The notes: a model not told the origin generated them from the letters alone. A stretch of 64,000 bases of DNA from Hirundichthys speculiger (GCA_018398805.1 JAGFBZ010000258.1:62001-126000); one strand, 5' to 3'; positions 1 to 12,479 are shown, counted from the first letter of the stretch. Made by a program: numbers and translations.

Positions 1-574
1 CACTCAGAAAACGAGATATCATGGTTTCAGGCAACAGTGGGCACAGTTATGACCACCTAAAAGGTGGTTATTTTTATCATTTACTTGCGCAAAGGTTTGT
101 CAAATGAGCAGGTGGGCTGTTTACCATTTTTCTTTTCAGTAGCTAGATATGTTAAATATGCATTTATATTGACTTTAATAAACATGATTCAAGTAGTAAA
201 AATGGTTAACAAGAAGGCTAAATGATAATGTAACTGATACAACTGTCAGAGTATTTTAAAAAAGATCAGAAGTGAGTAGTATGAAGGATGGAATGGAATC
301 GTAGCTGTGTGTCGTTAATATGCGCTTAAGATGTCTACGTGTTTCCTTGTTCATTCGTGAACTTAACTGGGATGAAAAATGAATTCCGCTGATATGCTTC
401 CTCAGATAATCTGAGGCTTTTTTCCACCCTGACAGAATCACATTTGAAGCCTCAAAAGATGTATATTATATATACCTGCTGCTCTGATATGATGCGATAC
501 GTAGCGATTCATGCACCATGCAAGCCCTGGCATCCTTCTGTTGCTTGAAAGCAGCAACAGTGGTAATGATTCGA
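1..574. other. Unassigned AT-rich noncoding DNA
   Basis: I see no recognisable repeat, RNA or coding homology here. The two short reverse-strand frames in this stretch have no domain and no codon bias suggesting a gene. Confidence 0.6.
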
Positions 575-660
575 CCCCAACTCCTCCCAAAAAAGTTGGG
601 ATGCTGTTCAAAATGTAAATAAAAACACAATGCAATGATTTGCAAATCTCAAAAACTCAT
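575..660. repeat. Fragment of a common teleost DNA-transposon-like repeat
   Basis: The words AAAAAAGTTGGGATGCTGT and CAATGATTTGCAAATCTC, separated by a TAAATAAAAACA spacer, match from memory the terminal part of a dispersed repeat found across bony fish that begins with an AAGTTGGGA core. Only about 85 bases are left, with no second end, so this is a truncated relic. The family assignment rests on recall, not on a search. Confidence 0.6.
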
Positions 661-1097
661 GTTTTTTTTGTTTTTTTTTCCCAACTGGATGTGAACTTTT
701 AAACTTTGGTATGTGTTTGTGTGTATATTACATATGTGATGCCCTCTAAATGTCATCACATTAGTGAGTGATTGTGTTATTTGTATTTAAGTTTTGGAAT
801 TGTCTCTATTTTATTTATTCTTTCAAGACCGCATTTGTGTGCAATATTCAGTTTTTCATCCGAATATAATAGACCTTTGGTGAGTAGGTGGCAGTGTAGG
901 GCCATTTGACCTGTTTCTCTGAATCCTTGCCACCACTGTTGCTAGCTTTTGTTTCAGAAATTCAATTACTTACCATTGCATGCTTCCACTTAAATGCCCT
1001 ACTTCCATGATATTTTATTACTGCAGCATGGACTTTTCATGTTTTCCATAAATTTCACTCAAAAGTCAAATGTCCATAACTTTTTTTGAGTGTTTCT
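661..1097. other. Unassigned noncoding DNA
   Basis: Poly-T runs near 661-681 and ordinary AT-rich sequence. No gene, RNA or repeat family is recognised. Confidence 0.55.
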
Positions 1098-1320
1098 TGT
1101 GCAGGAAGGTCCCCCCCTTATGATCCAGGTCCTGCTCAAGGTTTCTTCTCTCTGGAAGGGGAGTTTTTCCTTGCCATTGTTTCTTGAATTAAGATTTAAT
1201 AATATTACTTAAAGTTAATAATATTTATTGGGAGGGTCATCCTGCTCTGGGTCTCAGAAAAGCACCTCGAGTCTATTTTTAGTGTAGATGCAAATTAAAA
1301 ACAGATTGTAAATGATGCTA
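1098..1320 (+). repeat. Teleost dispersed repeat, 3' portion
   Basis: It contains the landmark words GGTCCTGCTCAAGGTTTCTT and GGAGTTTTTCCTTGCCATTG, followed by an AAAAGCACCTCGAG block. These occur in the same order in the second copy at 15794-16365, so the two are members of one family. This family is widespread in acanthomorph fish and usually ends near a GAATTGAATT tail. The 5' portion seen in the second copy is missing here. Confidence 0.75.
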
Positions 1321-2581
1321 CCAGCTCACTGACATGAGAGATGTGACCTCAGCTTCATGTTGTTTCTTTTTATGCATTTGAGACAAAAAGGTTGAAAAAC
1401 ACTGGATTCACTTTCAAAACGTATCATCTTTAATTTCGATTAAAAAGAAAAGTATGAATTGAGCACATGCAAGATCATATTTTACCATTAAATATGGAGT
1501 TTAAGTATAAATTAGAATTGAATTAAACCTTCTTAAGTGTGCATGAACGCCTCAAAAGCGGACTTCAGTGAATGATGAGATCCTGTAACATGTCCCCAGT
1601 GTTTATTGATGTCACATGCTTTGTAAGAAATGATTAATCACATCTACAAGAGTTAAAGAAGCGTTTGGCCTCTGGATCATCTTTATCAATGCATCAGATT
1701 AGTCAGCATTGCATTATCTTTTAATTTCAATTTGAAACAGTTCAAACAAAGAAAATGCATTTCTTTGTGTCTCAGAAAGTGAGCTGTGTGAGTCTCTGCA
1801 TCACATGGGGGGGTTTCCTCAGAACTTGAGGCTGCATCTCAGGTAAAGACTGCAGAGTGCAGTTGCTTTACAGAGCCACAACTTAATTAAATTTATTTCA
1901 TCTACATTGTACTTTGCCTCTGGTCTTTTCCCTTTATGTCTGAGTAATAAAAATTCAGCTGTGGAATTTGTGTCCTCTCGGTTTTTACCATTGAAGAACA
2001 GATTACGGCAAAATCATGAGAAAGTACCTTCTGGATTTACACGGCCGTGGAGGTCAAGATTTATATTTACATTTTATTTATCTACCTTTGTGTTTCTTCC
2101 TGCTGTGTCCACAAATGGACATAGATGTTAAAGCTTTTAGCAGTGGGACAGCTGGACACTTCTTCATTGCCCCATGAGACAAAGCTTGGTCGCTGTACTG
2201 GCAGGTCGCGCAGCGGTCAGAGTTTTGGAGACGTCCCAGACAGGTGCTGAGAAGAGGGTGAAGAGGGCTGATCCTCCAAAGGATGTAATAAAGCTGCCAG
2301 CAAGGTGGTTTTTATTCATACCACGATTTGTTGTCCACAGTTTTATTCACTCACTGCAGATGACAGTATTCCTGACTTTTCATTTTCTCTCCGTTTTTCT
2401 GATTTTCCATCTTCTGCGCATCACTGTGTCTGAGTTCACAAACGGAGGCGGGGAATCAGAGAAGTGAGCCGGGCTCCCTGTGATCTGGTGCCCCTGTGAT
2501 CGTCCCTCCTCTTCCCTCTTCCCCATCTAGATTACACTCTTTCAGCGTCACTCCTTCACATGCTCAGTGTACAAGCCTTTC

Positions 2582-2606
2582 TGTGTGTGTGTGTGTGTGT
2601 GTGTGT
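2582..2606. repeat. (TG)n microsatellite
   Basis: About 12 uninterrupted TG units, followed by a short second run after TTTTACA. Confidence 0.95.
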
Positions 2607-4110
2607 TTTACATGTGTGTGTAGGTGGTGTTTTGGCAGCCTCTGGTTGCAAAGCATAATAACAAAAACTGTCCGGTTGGCATTCGCTCACACATCCCAGG
2701 ATGGCCTTCGTCCTTCAACCCATCCCTCTCCCTCTTCTCCCTCGCTGCTCTTGTTTTTTTTTTTTTTTTAATCCTTTTACTGTTTGTTTCCTCACTGTCA
2801 TCTTTTCACAGCACAGATGAAGCTCTTTCCTTCAAACCCACTCCTACGCTCTCTACTCCTCTCTTATTCCTTTTTTTGTCTATAATTTGCCCCTTTAATT
2901 CTTGGTAATACATAAAGCACACTAGACTTTGAGATGCTCAGACACTCTCCTACATGTGCAATCCAGTGAACACCAAATGTCCAAAGAAGATCAGAAAGAT
3001 GAGAAGTCTTCTGGAGTGTAAACTTTTTGGTGGTATTGGTGAGCCGATTGAAAAGTGTGTTCATTTAACTTTTCTAGTTTTCTCGACCCCTTATGTTACC
3101 TTTACACTATGAGCCCCAATTACACAAACATCATCGCCAGTGCTTTTTTCTCTGTCACCTACCTCCAACCTTCAACTTGCAGCTCCCCAAACACACCTGC
3201 TCATACTATGGGATTGGCTATCTGGTTCACAATATGGTGGAGAATTGACAGGAAGAGGTTTTCAGGCAGATTGCTTTGAACAGAAATTAGACATTCTTCT
3301 ATTAGCTTTGCTGAAATGCTTAAATGTAGTTGGGCATATTTACCTGGAAAATGTCCACTCCAGTGGGCACTGAGCTGTCACTATAGTCAAATACACTGTT
3401 CTCTTATCCTTTCCCATGAAAAAAATCTTCATCTTATGGTGGTTTGGCAAGTCTAATTTGGCATGACGATGTAGTTGTGCTTGAGTTGTTTTTCATTTGA
3501 GGCGTCTCAAAAGAGGGAGGTACTCCAAAATGCAAATTGCGAGGAGGAAAAACACTTGGCTGCCTTAAGGTTTGTCTTTTCTTTTCTGTGTTCAAGAAAT
3601 GTTTATCAGCCGTGGCACATGCAGAGAGAAAAATCAATGTGTCTGGACGCTTGTAAACCAAGCTCGCAGCTGGCTGTGGGGAACGTCGAGCTCATCGGTG
3701 GACGTCTGTCTGCCATCTTTTTTTGGTGCATTGCTCATTGTTTGCAAACGACAAAGAGTTAGTGGCTTTATTTTGTGGCGTCGCTTCTCTGACGCCAACA
3801 TTTCTTGCAAAGTGAAAGCAGAGAATTTTGCTTTCACTTAAGTTGTTGTAGTAAAGCTGCATGATAATTTTTGAATGAGTGGTAAAGAGGTGAATAGCGG
3901 TTAGTCTTCAGTAGCTCGTTAGGTGTGAGTTACCACCCTGGTGGACGTTTTAATACTCACCGCCAGCCTTTCATGAGTCAGATCACTTACAAGCTTCAGC
4001 TAGAGAATTCCTCTCCATCAGCTTCTCAGTCTCAAGGTTTTTGTTCCTCTCATGGCTTCATAATCAAGACCTTTTGCCTACTTAAATGAAATGCAGATGT
4101 TAAAAAAAAC

Positions 4111-4127
4111 CACACACACACACACAC
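4111..4127. repeat. (CA)n microsatellite
   Basis: Seventeen bases of alternating CA after a short poly-A/C run. Confidence 0.9.
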
Positions 4128-4426
4128 GTGTGCACTGTTTCAGGTTTAATAAGAGCATGAATAATAGGAAGGAGATGTTACACTGTGAAACTACAGGGAA
4201 CGACTTAAGATTCGGAACTTGAGCTTTTGAAACTTGTCTGAGAAGGAAATCTGACTTGGTGCTCATTTCCTGGTCATAAATCAGAAATTCAGAGCACCCA
4301 GTGCCTACCAAATACATGCCAATGCAATGTTCACTGCGCTCTGGTGAGTCTGATTGATCTGCTGCACAAAAAGATTTGGTGTCTTCATATTTTTTTCTTT
4401 TTGAAAACCACTCAGCCAGTGTTGGG

Positions 4427-4706
4427 CAAGTTCACTTTCTACACGAACTAGTTAAGTTCATAGTTCATAGAAATTAAAATGAACTAGTTCAGTTCACCAT
4501 TTCAAAAAATGAACTAAATAGACAGCCCGTGTTGCCATGTTTGATTGATTTCAGCAGATACATATTAGACTCGTTTGTGATGTATTTTAAATGGGGTTCG
4601 CTTCGGATGGAAGACATATGCCCAGTGTTCAGCTGAAGGAGAAAGTGCTCATTCACGTTGTGAAAAATATGTATTTTGAACTTTCGTTCATGAACGGGGG
4701 CCAATT

Positions 4707-4739
<33 letters not shown>

Positions 4740-4767
4740 TTTCTTCTTTCTTCTTTCTTTCTTTTTT

Positions 4768-4831
<64 letters not shown>

Positions 4832-5450
4832 TCGCTGAACTGTCTGATGTAATGCATTTTCCATTATGATAGTAACAATAGTAGGACCAACTCTCTCACC
4901 ACAGAAAAACATTTACAAGCATCGTTCATTATTGATGATGATGTAGACTCGCTGACTGGGACGTGTGGTTTTAGCCTTAACTAGCACGCTAATGTTAAGA
5001 CAAGAACCATTTTACACGGTTTTTGTTGACATGACAAACTAGAAAGGGTTTGATGAAATTTGGACAATTACATTAGCTTATTTTGATTCAACTCTGCTGG
5101 TGAAAATGACTTTTCAACAGGAAAGTTGTACTTCATAGTAGCAATACGAGCTAAGAGGGCCGACCCTGCCTGCATTATTTACACCGTACATGTTGCGGGT
5201 TATATATCGTCCACTTGTCTCATGCGCATTTGGAATCTTTAAGCAAATAGTCACGAGGCGCACCGGGAGCAGAACAACAAAAGGACGAGGACTTCACTGC
5301 CATTAGCGATCCATCACAATTTGTGCCGAATGGCTTTGATCTTGAATATAATTGAACACAGGGGAGCTTCCAGCGTGAGTCAACAGAGCATGCAGAATAC
5401 TCTCAACACCATTTTCATGCATTAAGATTAACTTCGGGATTCAAGCACGC
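4427..5450. mobile_element. Truncated hAT-like element, one terminus visible
   Basis: The left end reads CAGTGTTGGGCAAGTTCA, a terminus I recognise from hAT elements that are common in fish. It is followed by repeated GAACTAGTT/GTTCATAGTTCA motifs typical of the subterminal region. The matching opposite terminus (CCCAACACTG) is not found downstream, so the right side is lost or too diverged. No transposase frame is recognised. A TTTC array at 4705-4833 lies inside it. The right boundary is a guess. Confidence 0.45.
4705..4833. repeat. (TTTC)n tetranucleotide microsatellite
   Basis: About 130 bases of TTTC, with a TTC-rich interruption near 4737-4770. It produces long artificial Lys-Glu-Arg (reverse) or Phe-Leu-Ser (forward) frames that are not genes. 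Confidence 0.97.
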
Positions 5451-5532
5451 CACAGTCTCCAGTGTACGACACCGGGACATTTTCTGCCTCCTTTTATCAC
5501 ATGACAACAGCAGAACGGGTGATTTACATAAG

Positions 5533-5657
<125 letters not shown>

Positions 5658-6089
5658 CTACGTTTAAAGCTTTGCCAAGACGGTTTAGTGATTCTATGCA
5701 ATATAACATCATTTTTAAGATTAATTTCACAATACAATCTTCATTCTTTTTCATCTGTGTTTGACAGGAAACATTAATAGGAAATCAGTGAGCTTTGCCC
5801 TAAGTACATTTTTCTGTGTTCCTCTGGTGATAAAATGAGATAAGACTAACCTACTTTAATTACTTTATAAAAAATACCCATTTCATCTTAACAGAAAAAT
5901 AAGTCAAGCGTTATTTATATTTTAACAGTTGGACCAACTAATATAACATGCTCTTAAAGAGGAAATATTATGCCTTTTAGGGTTTCACCTCTGTAAGTTT
6001 CAGAGAGAGAGTAAAGTAACCAAGGAGTCGAAGATGAGATCTTTATCTAAGTCACTATGAAATAAAAATAACTGTATTTTTATTACTCT
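5658..6089. other. Unassigned noncoding DNA
   Basis: AT-rich sequence with nothing recognisable. Confidence 0.5.
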
Positions 6090-6570
6090 CAGAAATAAGA
6101 ATCCACATGTTTTAGTTACCTTTGAAAGGGCTGATAAACAAAGATCAGGGGTCAAGTGATATGAGTTTTTTCGTGGCCAATGCCATCATTAGAAATCAGG
6201 GCAACTGAGGATCAATTTCCAATTTTTTTATTTCTTGCTCGCTATGTCGCGCTCATTTTTCTTTCCTATCTAATGAAATGAAGATATATGGCTTTGAAAG
6301 CTAAGAAATAAAGCCCTCCCAGGAAGTCGAGACATTCTTGTCCCTCTTCCAAAAGATAGTAGAAATACACCGGGGCCCGCCGGTAAGATCCAAGGGCCAG
6401 TGTCAAGAGTTTAATAACGCGGGGCTGCTCACAGTTAGCCTGTGGCGGTCCTGCGTTATTACCCGGGCATACCCACTCACTCTGGTGCCCCTCCCTTTCA
6501 CAGCCGTGGGTGAGGTCAATCCACTGGCTGTGGTTTGCAATGTTTTATGCTAGAGGCCACTACGTGGAGC
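6090..6570. promoter_or_regulatory. Possible conserved noncoding/regulatory block
   Basis: This block stands out for balanced composition, lack of repeats and clustered motif-like words. Near 6138 there is ACAAAGATCA, a good TCF/LEF-type match, directly followed by GGGGTCAAG, a nuclear-receptor-like half site. TAATAACGC at 6412-6420 and its exact reverse complement at 6453-6461 form a 9-bp inverted repeat around a GC-rich centre. No frame looks coding. Calling it regulatory is inference. Cross-species conservation has not been tested. Confidence 0.3.
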
Positions 6571-8956
6571 TCACTGGACCTTTAAAAGAATCATATCAAG
6601 GCAGTGCTGCAAGTGGGTTTGTTCCAAGTCACAGTTCCCTTTCGTGTGTGTGTGTGACCTGCATCCTCTGAAATTTTCATCCTTCCAACATTTGCTTCTA
6701 TGCTGGAGAGCAATCTAACGGTGGTTGAATAAAACATTCAGCTGTTCCTGTTCATGTAACTGCAAGCACTCCAAAACAGCATATTCAACTATCTCCAAGG
6801 TGGCCTGATTGAAATTTTCAACAGATATGCTTAGCCCGCGCCCAAATGTGCTGGTAAAGAAACTGCCTACCTTGCCATGAAAACAAATGCCAGGACGTAC
6901 AGGGCGGCACAGCGGCAAAGCATGTGATTGATCTTTTCAGGTTCAGATGGCTGTTTTGCGTCATTTTAATATCATCTTTTTCTTCTTCATCTCATGACTG
7001 TCAGCCCTGTCATCACTCTCAAGTGACCTATCTCGTAATCGCACCCAGAGACGCCAGACTGAGTTATGGTGAAGTCATAGTGGATGCTCACGTCGAGTGA
7101 TGCCCAACCTATGAGATGCGTACGTTTGAATTATCGTGACTGAGCCCACGTCCAAATTTGACCATTTAAAAGTCAAGAGCAAAGATGTCTGTAATGCATG
7201 AAAGACTGAGATCATCAACTTGATAGAAAACTTGCAGCAAGTGACAGAATCTGATTTAAATGAAAGATTGCAAGAGCTTTGTTCATATGTAAGTAAAACC
7301 TGCAGATACCCTTCGACAGAATCGGATGGTGGTTCCTTCTATATTTGCAAAAACAAATTTTGTTTTTTTGGTTACATTTCCACATTTTTGTGACTTGCTA
7401 TGCTTATCTTAAGAATGGATTGAGTTCATTTTTTTTCTTATTTGTGTACATATGATATGAAACAATTTTTTTTGGAATTCTTTGTTTATTCTTTAAAGAT
7501 AAAATACTTTAATACTCCATTTACATAAGTATTCAGAGCCTTTGTTATGAAACTCATACTTCAGCTCTACTTCCATCCTGGAAATGAGGGCATCAGTGTA
7601 TGCTTGCATTCAAGCTAACTGTGGTAATAATAATACATTTCAATGTATATGCTATTGTGATAAATTGAGTTAATCAGTTAATTTCAATCTATAGTTAATG
7701 GAAATTTATTTTTTTAAAAAAACTTTAATTTGCATAACAACCAAGTAAACACCAGCAGCACTAACAGTGTCCCATATGATTGAAATAAAACCTGGTGGAA
7801 CAACATTACACATTCTAAAAGACAAGTTACCAGCAGTTTTTATTTCCACTCAAAAATCCTGAACAGTTTGCAATTCTGCTCATGATTCCCGCCGTCCGCC
7901 AGTGCCGTTGCTTCGACAAACACCCCCGACTCCTGTTAAAAACCATCGCATTCTAAAGGTTTTCCTGCTAAGTGTTGGAGTTGGACACTGGTTTTAAGCT
8001 GGAATACACTTGGCCATAGCTCTTGGACTTGTTGAGCCTGAGTCTGGCTGATTATGACTCAGGACTCATGTTCACTGTTGGCTCTCTGTGGATTCAGTTG
8101 TGCGCCGTTTTAGTGCATTCTGGGAATGGATCACTGATCCCGATGCAGCTGCAACGACTCCATGTCAGGTTATTTGAGAAAGCCTGTGGAAATAAAAAAG
8201 AACTAGAAGGTGCGAAGTTCATCCCTTCATCTACATTAGCCGTTAGCTCGGGGCACACAGGGATACTGATACACTAGTCATTTGTTTGCAGAGACAATTA
8301 ACATTCATTCAGTAAAGAAGCTCCTCACTGCCTCGATCACAACTGAGCTGAACCGTGAAGCTAACGGCTCACTAAGTGATTTGGTTCAGTTTGCTATACT
8401 GCCTATGCTTGTTTCATGTTCCATTGAGTTTTGATATTCAAGTTTTCAAATATTCTCGTGTTTGCGTTCATTTTGATTGGTCATGCGATCTCAACCTGTG
8501 AAGCTGAGCTGCTGTCAGAGCTGTCAAAAGCCATCCTGACCCGACGGCTGTCACTCTGACAGCTCTCTCTACTGCTTCTGGCGATTGTGTGGAAGTCAGA
8601 GCGCTACAGCTCACAATAGCAGCAGAGAAATATTAGAAATATTCGCACAAATACATCAGAATATCTTTTATTGTACTGACTGGAGCTGAAAAGTTGTGAT
8701 GAGTAACTGTGACAAACGCCTCCCTTTTCAGTTCCACCAACCACCCGTGTTGAAAAACGCAGGTCTACGTTTTTTCACAGTTCTGTCATGTTGTGCGACT
8801 TTTTGCTTTACATCGCAAGTTTAGTTTAGCTTAGCTTAATCCTTAGTTTATTCCCTGTTTTGCTTTGACGGCGCTTCTCCTTGTGTGTGATATCTTGTGT
8901 GACTTCCATTGGTGTGTTCTGTCGCAATTAACCTCACGTATTTCTCGTTGGCTCTA
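6571..8956. other. Unassigned noncoding DNA
   Basis: No recognisable gene or repeat family. A 67-codon reverse frame at 6715-6918 and an 84-codon forward frame at 8023-8277 have no motif I recognise. The region 7830-8880 has somewhat higher complexity, with repeated CTAACGGCTC/TTAGCCGTTAGC words, and might hide an old transposon, but no termini could be defined. Confidence 0.5.
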
Positions 8957-8959
8957 GTG

Positions 8960-9015
<56 letters not shown>
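8957..9015. repeat. (GT)n microsatellite
   Basis: About 58 bases of GT with one GG interruption near 8983. Confidence 0.95.
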
Positions 9016-9017
<2 letters not shown>

Positions 9018-10177
9018 CCATACAGTGTCTTTTCTCTCCTCCTTTCTCTGCCAGTCTGCAGTCATACCATGCTCACGCTCATCATGTCTCCTGCTTTATC
9101 CCTTCGCCTTAGTTCTTTTGGTTTTTGGATTATCCTGCTGTAGCAGCTCTTTTGTTTGAAATAGAAGGACTTTGTTAGTACTCCTGTATTTGGGTCCTAC
9201 CTGACTGACTCTTTCCCTCTCTCTGTCAACGTAATACTGATTAACTGGTATGTGTGTGTGCGTATATTTCTCCCAATTTCTTTTCAGAAATGATGTTTGT
9301 GCATATTTTGACAAGTGGGGTACTACTGAGAACCAAATCCTTATTACACATTTCTGAGGGAAGGATGCCAGAACATTTCTTTCATCTTAACATATTAAAA
9401 TGACTGAAAAACCTCAAATACCTTCCATCATTCTTAAAAAAAAAAGAAAGAGGTTTGAAATCTATTAGAAGGCTTCTTAGATATGGCCTTTCAGCCAAAC
9501 TGAGTTATCGGGGGAAAGAGCCTGGGTAAGAGAGGTCACCAAACTCCTGATTGTCATGATGGATTATATCCTGAGTCCCCATGTGGGGATGGAAAAACGA
9601 CAAACTTCAGCTGATAAGTGCATTCACTCAACATGTATCTGCTTATTGGATAACGGGTCTTTGCCAGTAAATTGATTGCCCTAAATTTTCTTTGGTAAAA
9701 ATGAATTTGATAACATACAAAGCTGGCAAACATGTGACATATTCCACCTTCATCATCACTAAATAATGGACCTTCTGGTGGCACAAAGACTTGTGACAAT
9801 TGTGGTGTTGGATTGCCCGTGTTCTCTTGGAATTTTCTTTTCCATCCTTCATTCTTTCCAACTATATCACAATAACCATGACTCAGACACCTGTCTTTTT
9901 TTTTTTTTTTTTTTTTTTTTAACAGCTTGTTATCATTGCATTTGTCAAAAATACTGAACCAACAATGTGCAGAGCCAGCAGCAGAGATGGCTTATTGTGA
10001 GCAGGTCGTGTGGAATGCCGAACTTTCAGAGGCTTACATCCTACCTGAAGCTGAATAAAAAATAAAAATTAATCTTTTGCAACAAAAACACTGGATTTAC
10101 AATCAGTTTGAATGGGTAGGTTTTCCTGTTCTGAAATCTGAATGCAAAACCAGAATGGAAATATTTTTAACAAGATG
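9016..10177. other. Unassigned noncoding DNA
   Basis: Contains a poly-T tract at 9896-9920. No coding or repeat homology is recognised. Confidence 0.5.
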
Positions 10178-10185
10178 CCCTAGTA
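10178..10185. repeat. 8-bp target-site duplication, left copy (CCCTAGTA)
   Basis: Identical to 11653-11660 on the other side of the hAT element. Eight-base duplications are the hallmark of hAT insertion. Confidence 0.95.
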
Positions 10186-10406
10186 CAGTGTTTTTCAACC
10201 AGTGTGCCGTGGCACACAGTGAGATGCCGTGCACAGGTGTGTCCGTGGGAAATTGTGCAATTTGTGTGCCTGTGCGGCCTCGCGCCTGGCATCATGTAAT
10301 AATGTAGTACTTGTAATCATGTAGTACTCTTCCATGCCAGTAGGTGTCAGCAGCAGCAGGTAGCTAATTGATTTGTGCTTTGAGACAAGCAAATTACTGA
10401 CGCATT

Positions 10407-11419
10407 GTGGATAGCAGGCCAACGGTGAAAGTGATGGATACGTTTTTGAAGAGGAAAAATACTGACTCTGGACTGGACCCTGGACAAAATCCAGACCCAG
10501 ATGAAGGCCTTAGTATGAGTGGAGAAATAGCCATTACGCACCGTTTTTTACACCGCGAAGCCGTCGTAGCCAAGACTTTACCAGCAGACCTCCTTCCTGT
10601 GTTGGATGATGATGTGCGCATGTTAAACGTTGTGAAGTCACGACCTGTGAAAAGTCGCATATTTGTGGCTTTGAATGAGGAAATTGGAGCGGAACATAAA
10701 GCCTTGCTGTTTCATACGGAGGTCCGATGGTTGTCGCTTGGCAAGGTGCTGGTCCGTGTGTATGAGCTGCGAGAGGAACTTAAAGTGTTTCTGACAAATG
10801 AGGTGTCCGATTACGCAAAGCTACTTGGAAGTGATGAGTGGTGTGCAAGGCTGGCATACCTGGCAGATATTTTTCATCATCTCAATGAACTGAACACACG
10901 AATGCAAGGCCGAAATGAAAACCTGTTTACAAGTACAGATAAATTTAAATGGATTCCGTTCAAAGTTGCAACTCTGGCTGCAACATGTGGAAAGTGGCAA
11001 TCTTGAAATGTTCCCACTCACCAATAAATGGCAAGATGTTAATACTGCTGCACTGTGTGAGATAATAGTTACACATTTGAAAACTCTTGGGGAGAAGATG
11101 TCATTTTATTTCTCTTCAGTCTCCACAGAGTGCCTTGACTGGGTTAGAGACCCATACAGCTCAGCATCAGCTGTTGGAAAGGACGTGACTTTACAGGAGC
11201 AGGAGGAACTAACTGAACTGAGACAAGATTGTGGTCTCAAGCTAAACTTTCCCATTTTCCACAACATATCTGTGTGAGGTGAGCTTTTCAAGCCTGACTG
11301 CTGTAAAAACTGAAAACAGGGAAAGACTGAGAGCTGTGGAGGAAGAGCTTTGTGTGTGTCTTTCATCGATTCCTGTCAGGATATCAGCTCTGCGTTTATC
11401 CAAACAGGCACAGCTTTGA
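10407..11419 (+). pseudogene. Decayed hAT transposase (ZBED5/FAM200-like)
   Basis: Three in-order pieces resemble hAT-derived proteins such as ZBED5 and FAM200. The first (frame 10407-11006) begins with an N-terminal tail containing MDTFLKRK, then jumps to [14 protein letters not shown] and [16 protein letters not shown], both typical of the middle of these proteins. A frameshift near 10960 moves the homology to the frame that runs to 11277 (for example LRQDCGL). A third piece at 11273-11419 reads [19 protein letters not shown] and then [12 protein letters not shown], the C-terminal hAT dimerisation region. The BED finger and the segment between the N-terminal tail and HREA are deleted, and part of the block before the C-terminus is missing. 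It cannot make active transposase. Confidence 0.85.
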
Positions 11420-11520
11420 CACTGAGTGAATAAATACGAAAAATTATAAAATATTTTTTCAATTGATTCCTATTCTAGACGTTATAATGTAATGTCGTTC
11501 TTCAATGTGGAAAAAAAAAT

Positions 11521-11561
11521 GCTTATATTAACAATATAACACTTATATTGTTAATATAAGC
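11521..11561. repeat. Perfect 19-bp stem hairpin in the hAT 3' part
   Basis: Left arm 11521-11539 (GCTTATATTAACAATATAA) is exactly complementary to 11543-11561, with a CAC loop. Poly-A on the left and poly-T on the right, then ATGTG/CACAT, extend the symmetry to about 34 bp per arm with small gaps. It lies between the transposase stop and the right terminus. Confidence 0.9.
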
Positions 11562-11660
11562 TTTTTTTTCACATTTTCAGCTGGTGGTGTGCCGGGCGAT
11601 TTTTTTCAACGAAAGAAATGTACCTTGGCTCGAAAAAGGTTGAAAAACACTGCCCTAGTA

Positions 11661-12479
11661 GTTGAATAAAGATTTTGTCCAGTGATATATTACCGCATGT
11701 AGTCAGCAGTATAATAAAGGCAAACGTGTCAAATAAATAATTAAAAACTAGGATTTTTTTAAATATTTAGTATTAAATAAACTAAAATGAACAGTACACC
11801 TTTTGGATGTTCTATTCAAAGAGTGCCTTTGTATCTATGAGGATTATAACATTAGACAGAAAAATACAAGGATTCAAAAGGATTTTTTGCACTTCAAATA
11901 TATTAAATATGCAGCAAAAACAGTTTATTTATTTGCATTGAGTTGAAGCTCACTACTAATTTCTCTGAGTTTAAACACAACTGTTGTGAGTCTGCACAAA
12001 AAAGATGTGAGCCCTTTAACCCCAATCAGTAATTTGCTGAAAAGCTACCAGCGTCTTAAACAGTCATGCTGAAAAATCTGGATTGTGTTATGGTTGAAAA
12101 AAAAAAAAAGCTACACTGAAATGTATAATTGTTTGAGAAAATACTTTGGTTTTATGTTTAACACAAAAATAACTAACCCTGCTAATGACTAAAATTTCAT
12201 CAGCGTTGTTTTGCTCATCAGATATGACTAGTGTTAGCATATTTTAGGGGGGATTTACAATCCGGTCACACACACACACACACACATACACACACATACA
12301 GTTAAAACCAGAGAGTGATAATAGAATCCTTGATGAATGAGCCAAATGCAGTTATAGAAGCATGAGAGAGAGAGAAGGGGCGTGTTGAGATTAACGTAGC
12401 ACAAGCAAATTGGGTTTCCCATTATTACACAATTCAAACTGCAGAAAGCCCCTAACCATGAGAGACAAATGAGGCCTGA
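11661..12479. other. Unassigned noncoding DNA
   Basis: AT-rich sequence with a CA tract at 12267-12298. No gene is recognised. Confidence 0.5.
12267..12298. repeat. (CA)n microsatellite
   Basis: CA units with CATACA interruptions. Confidence 0.92.

Larger units (their letters stand above)
1321..4426. other. Unassigned noncoding DNA with small simple repeats
   Basis: About 3.1 kb with a GT tract (2582-2606), a poly-T tract (2754-2769) and a CA tract (4111-4127). Several short frames exist on both strands, for example a 97-codon frame at 2174-2467. They overlap one another, cross low-complexity sequence and show no domain. I do not call a gene. Confidence 0.55.
10186..11652 (+). mobile_element. 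hAT transposon with intact ends, internally deleted
   Basis: The termini are CAGTGTTTTTCAACC (left) and GGTTGAAAAACACTG (right), perfect 15-bp inverted repeats, flanked by the perfect duplication CCCTAGTA. The TIR and the adjoining GTGCCGTGGCACAC-type subterminal sequence resemble the Tip100/Zaphod group of hAT elements. The interior carries a decayed hAT transposase on the + strand (10407-11419) and a strong hairpin (11521-11561). At 1467 bp it is much shorter than an autonomous hAT, and the N-terminal BED zinc-finger part and other blocks are gone, so it could move only with help from another copy. Confidence 0.92.

Noticed and set aside
885..905. CTCF-like word GAGTAGGTGGCAGTG
   Set aside because: Weaker match to the core than the one at 56487, with no supporting context.
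4489..4912. Long Lys-Glu-Arg-rich and Phe-Leu-Ser-rich open frames
   Set aside because: They are translations of the TTTC microsatellite on both strands and have no other support.
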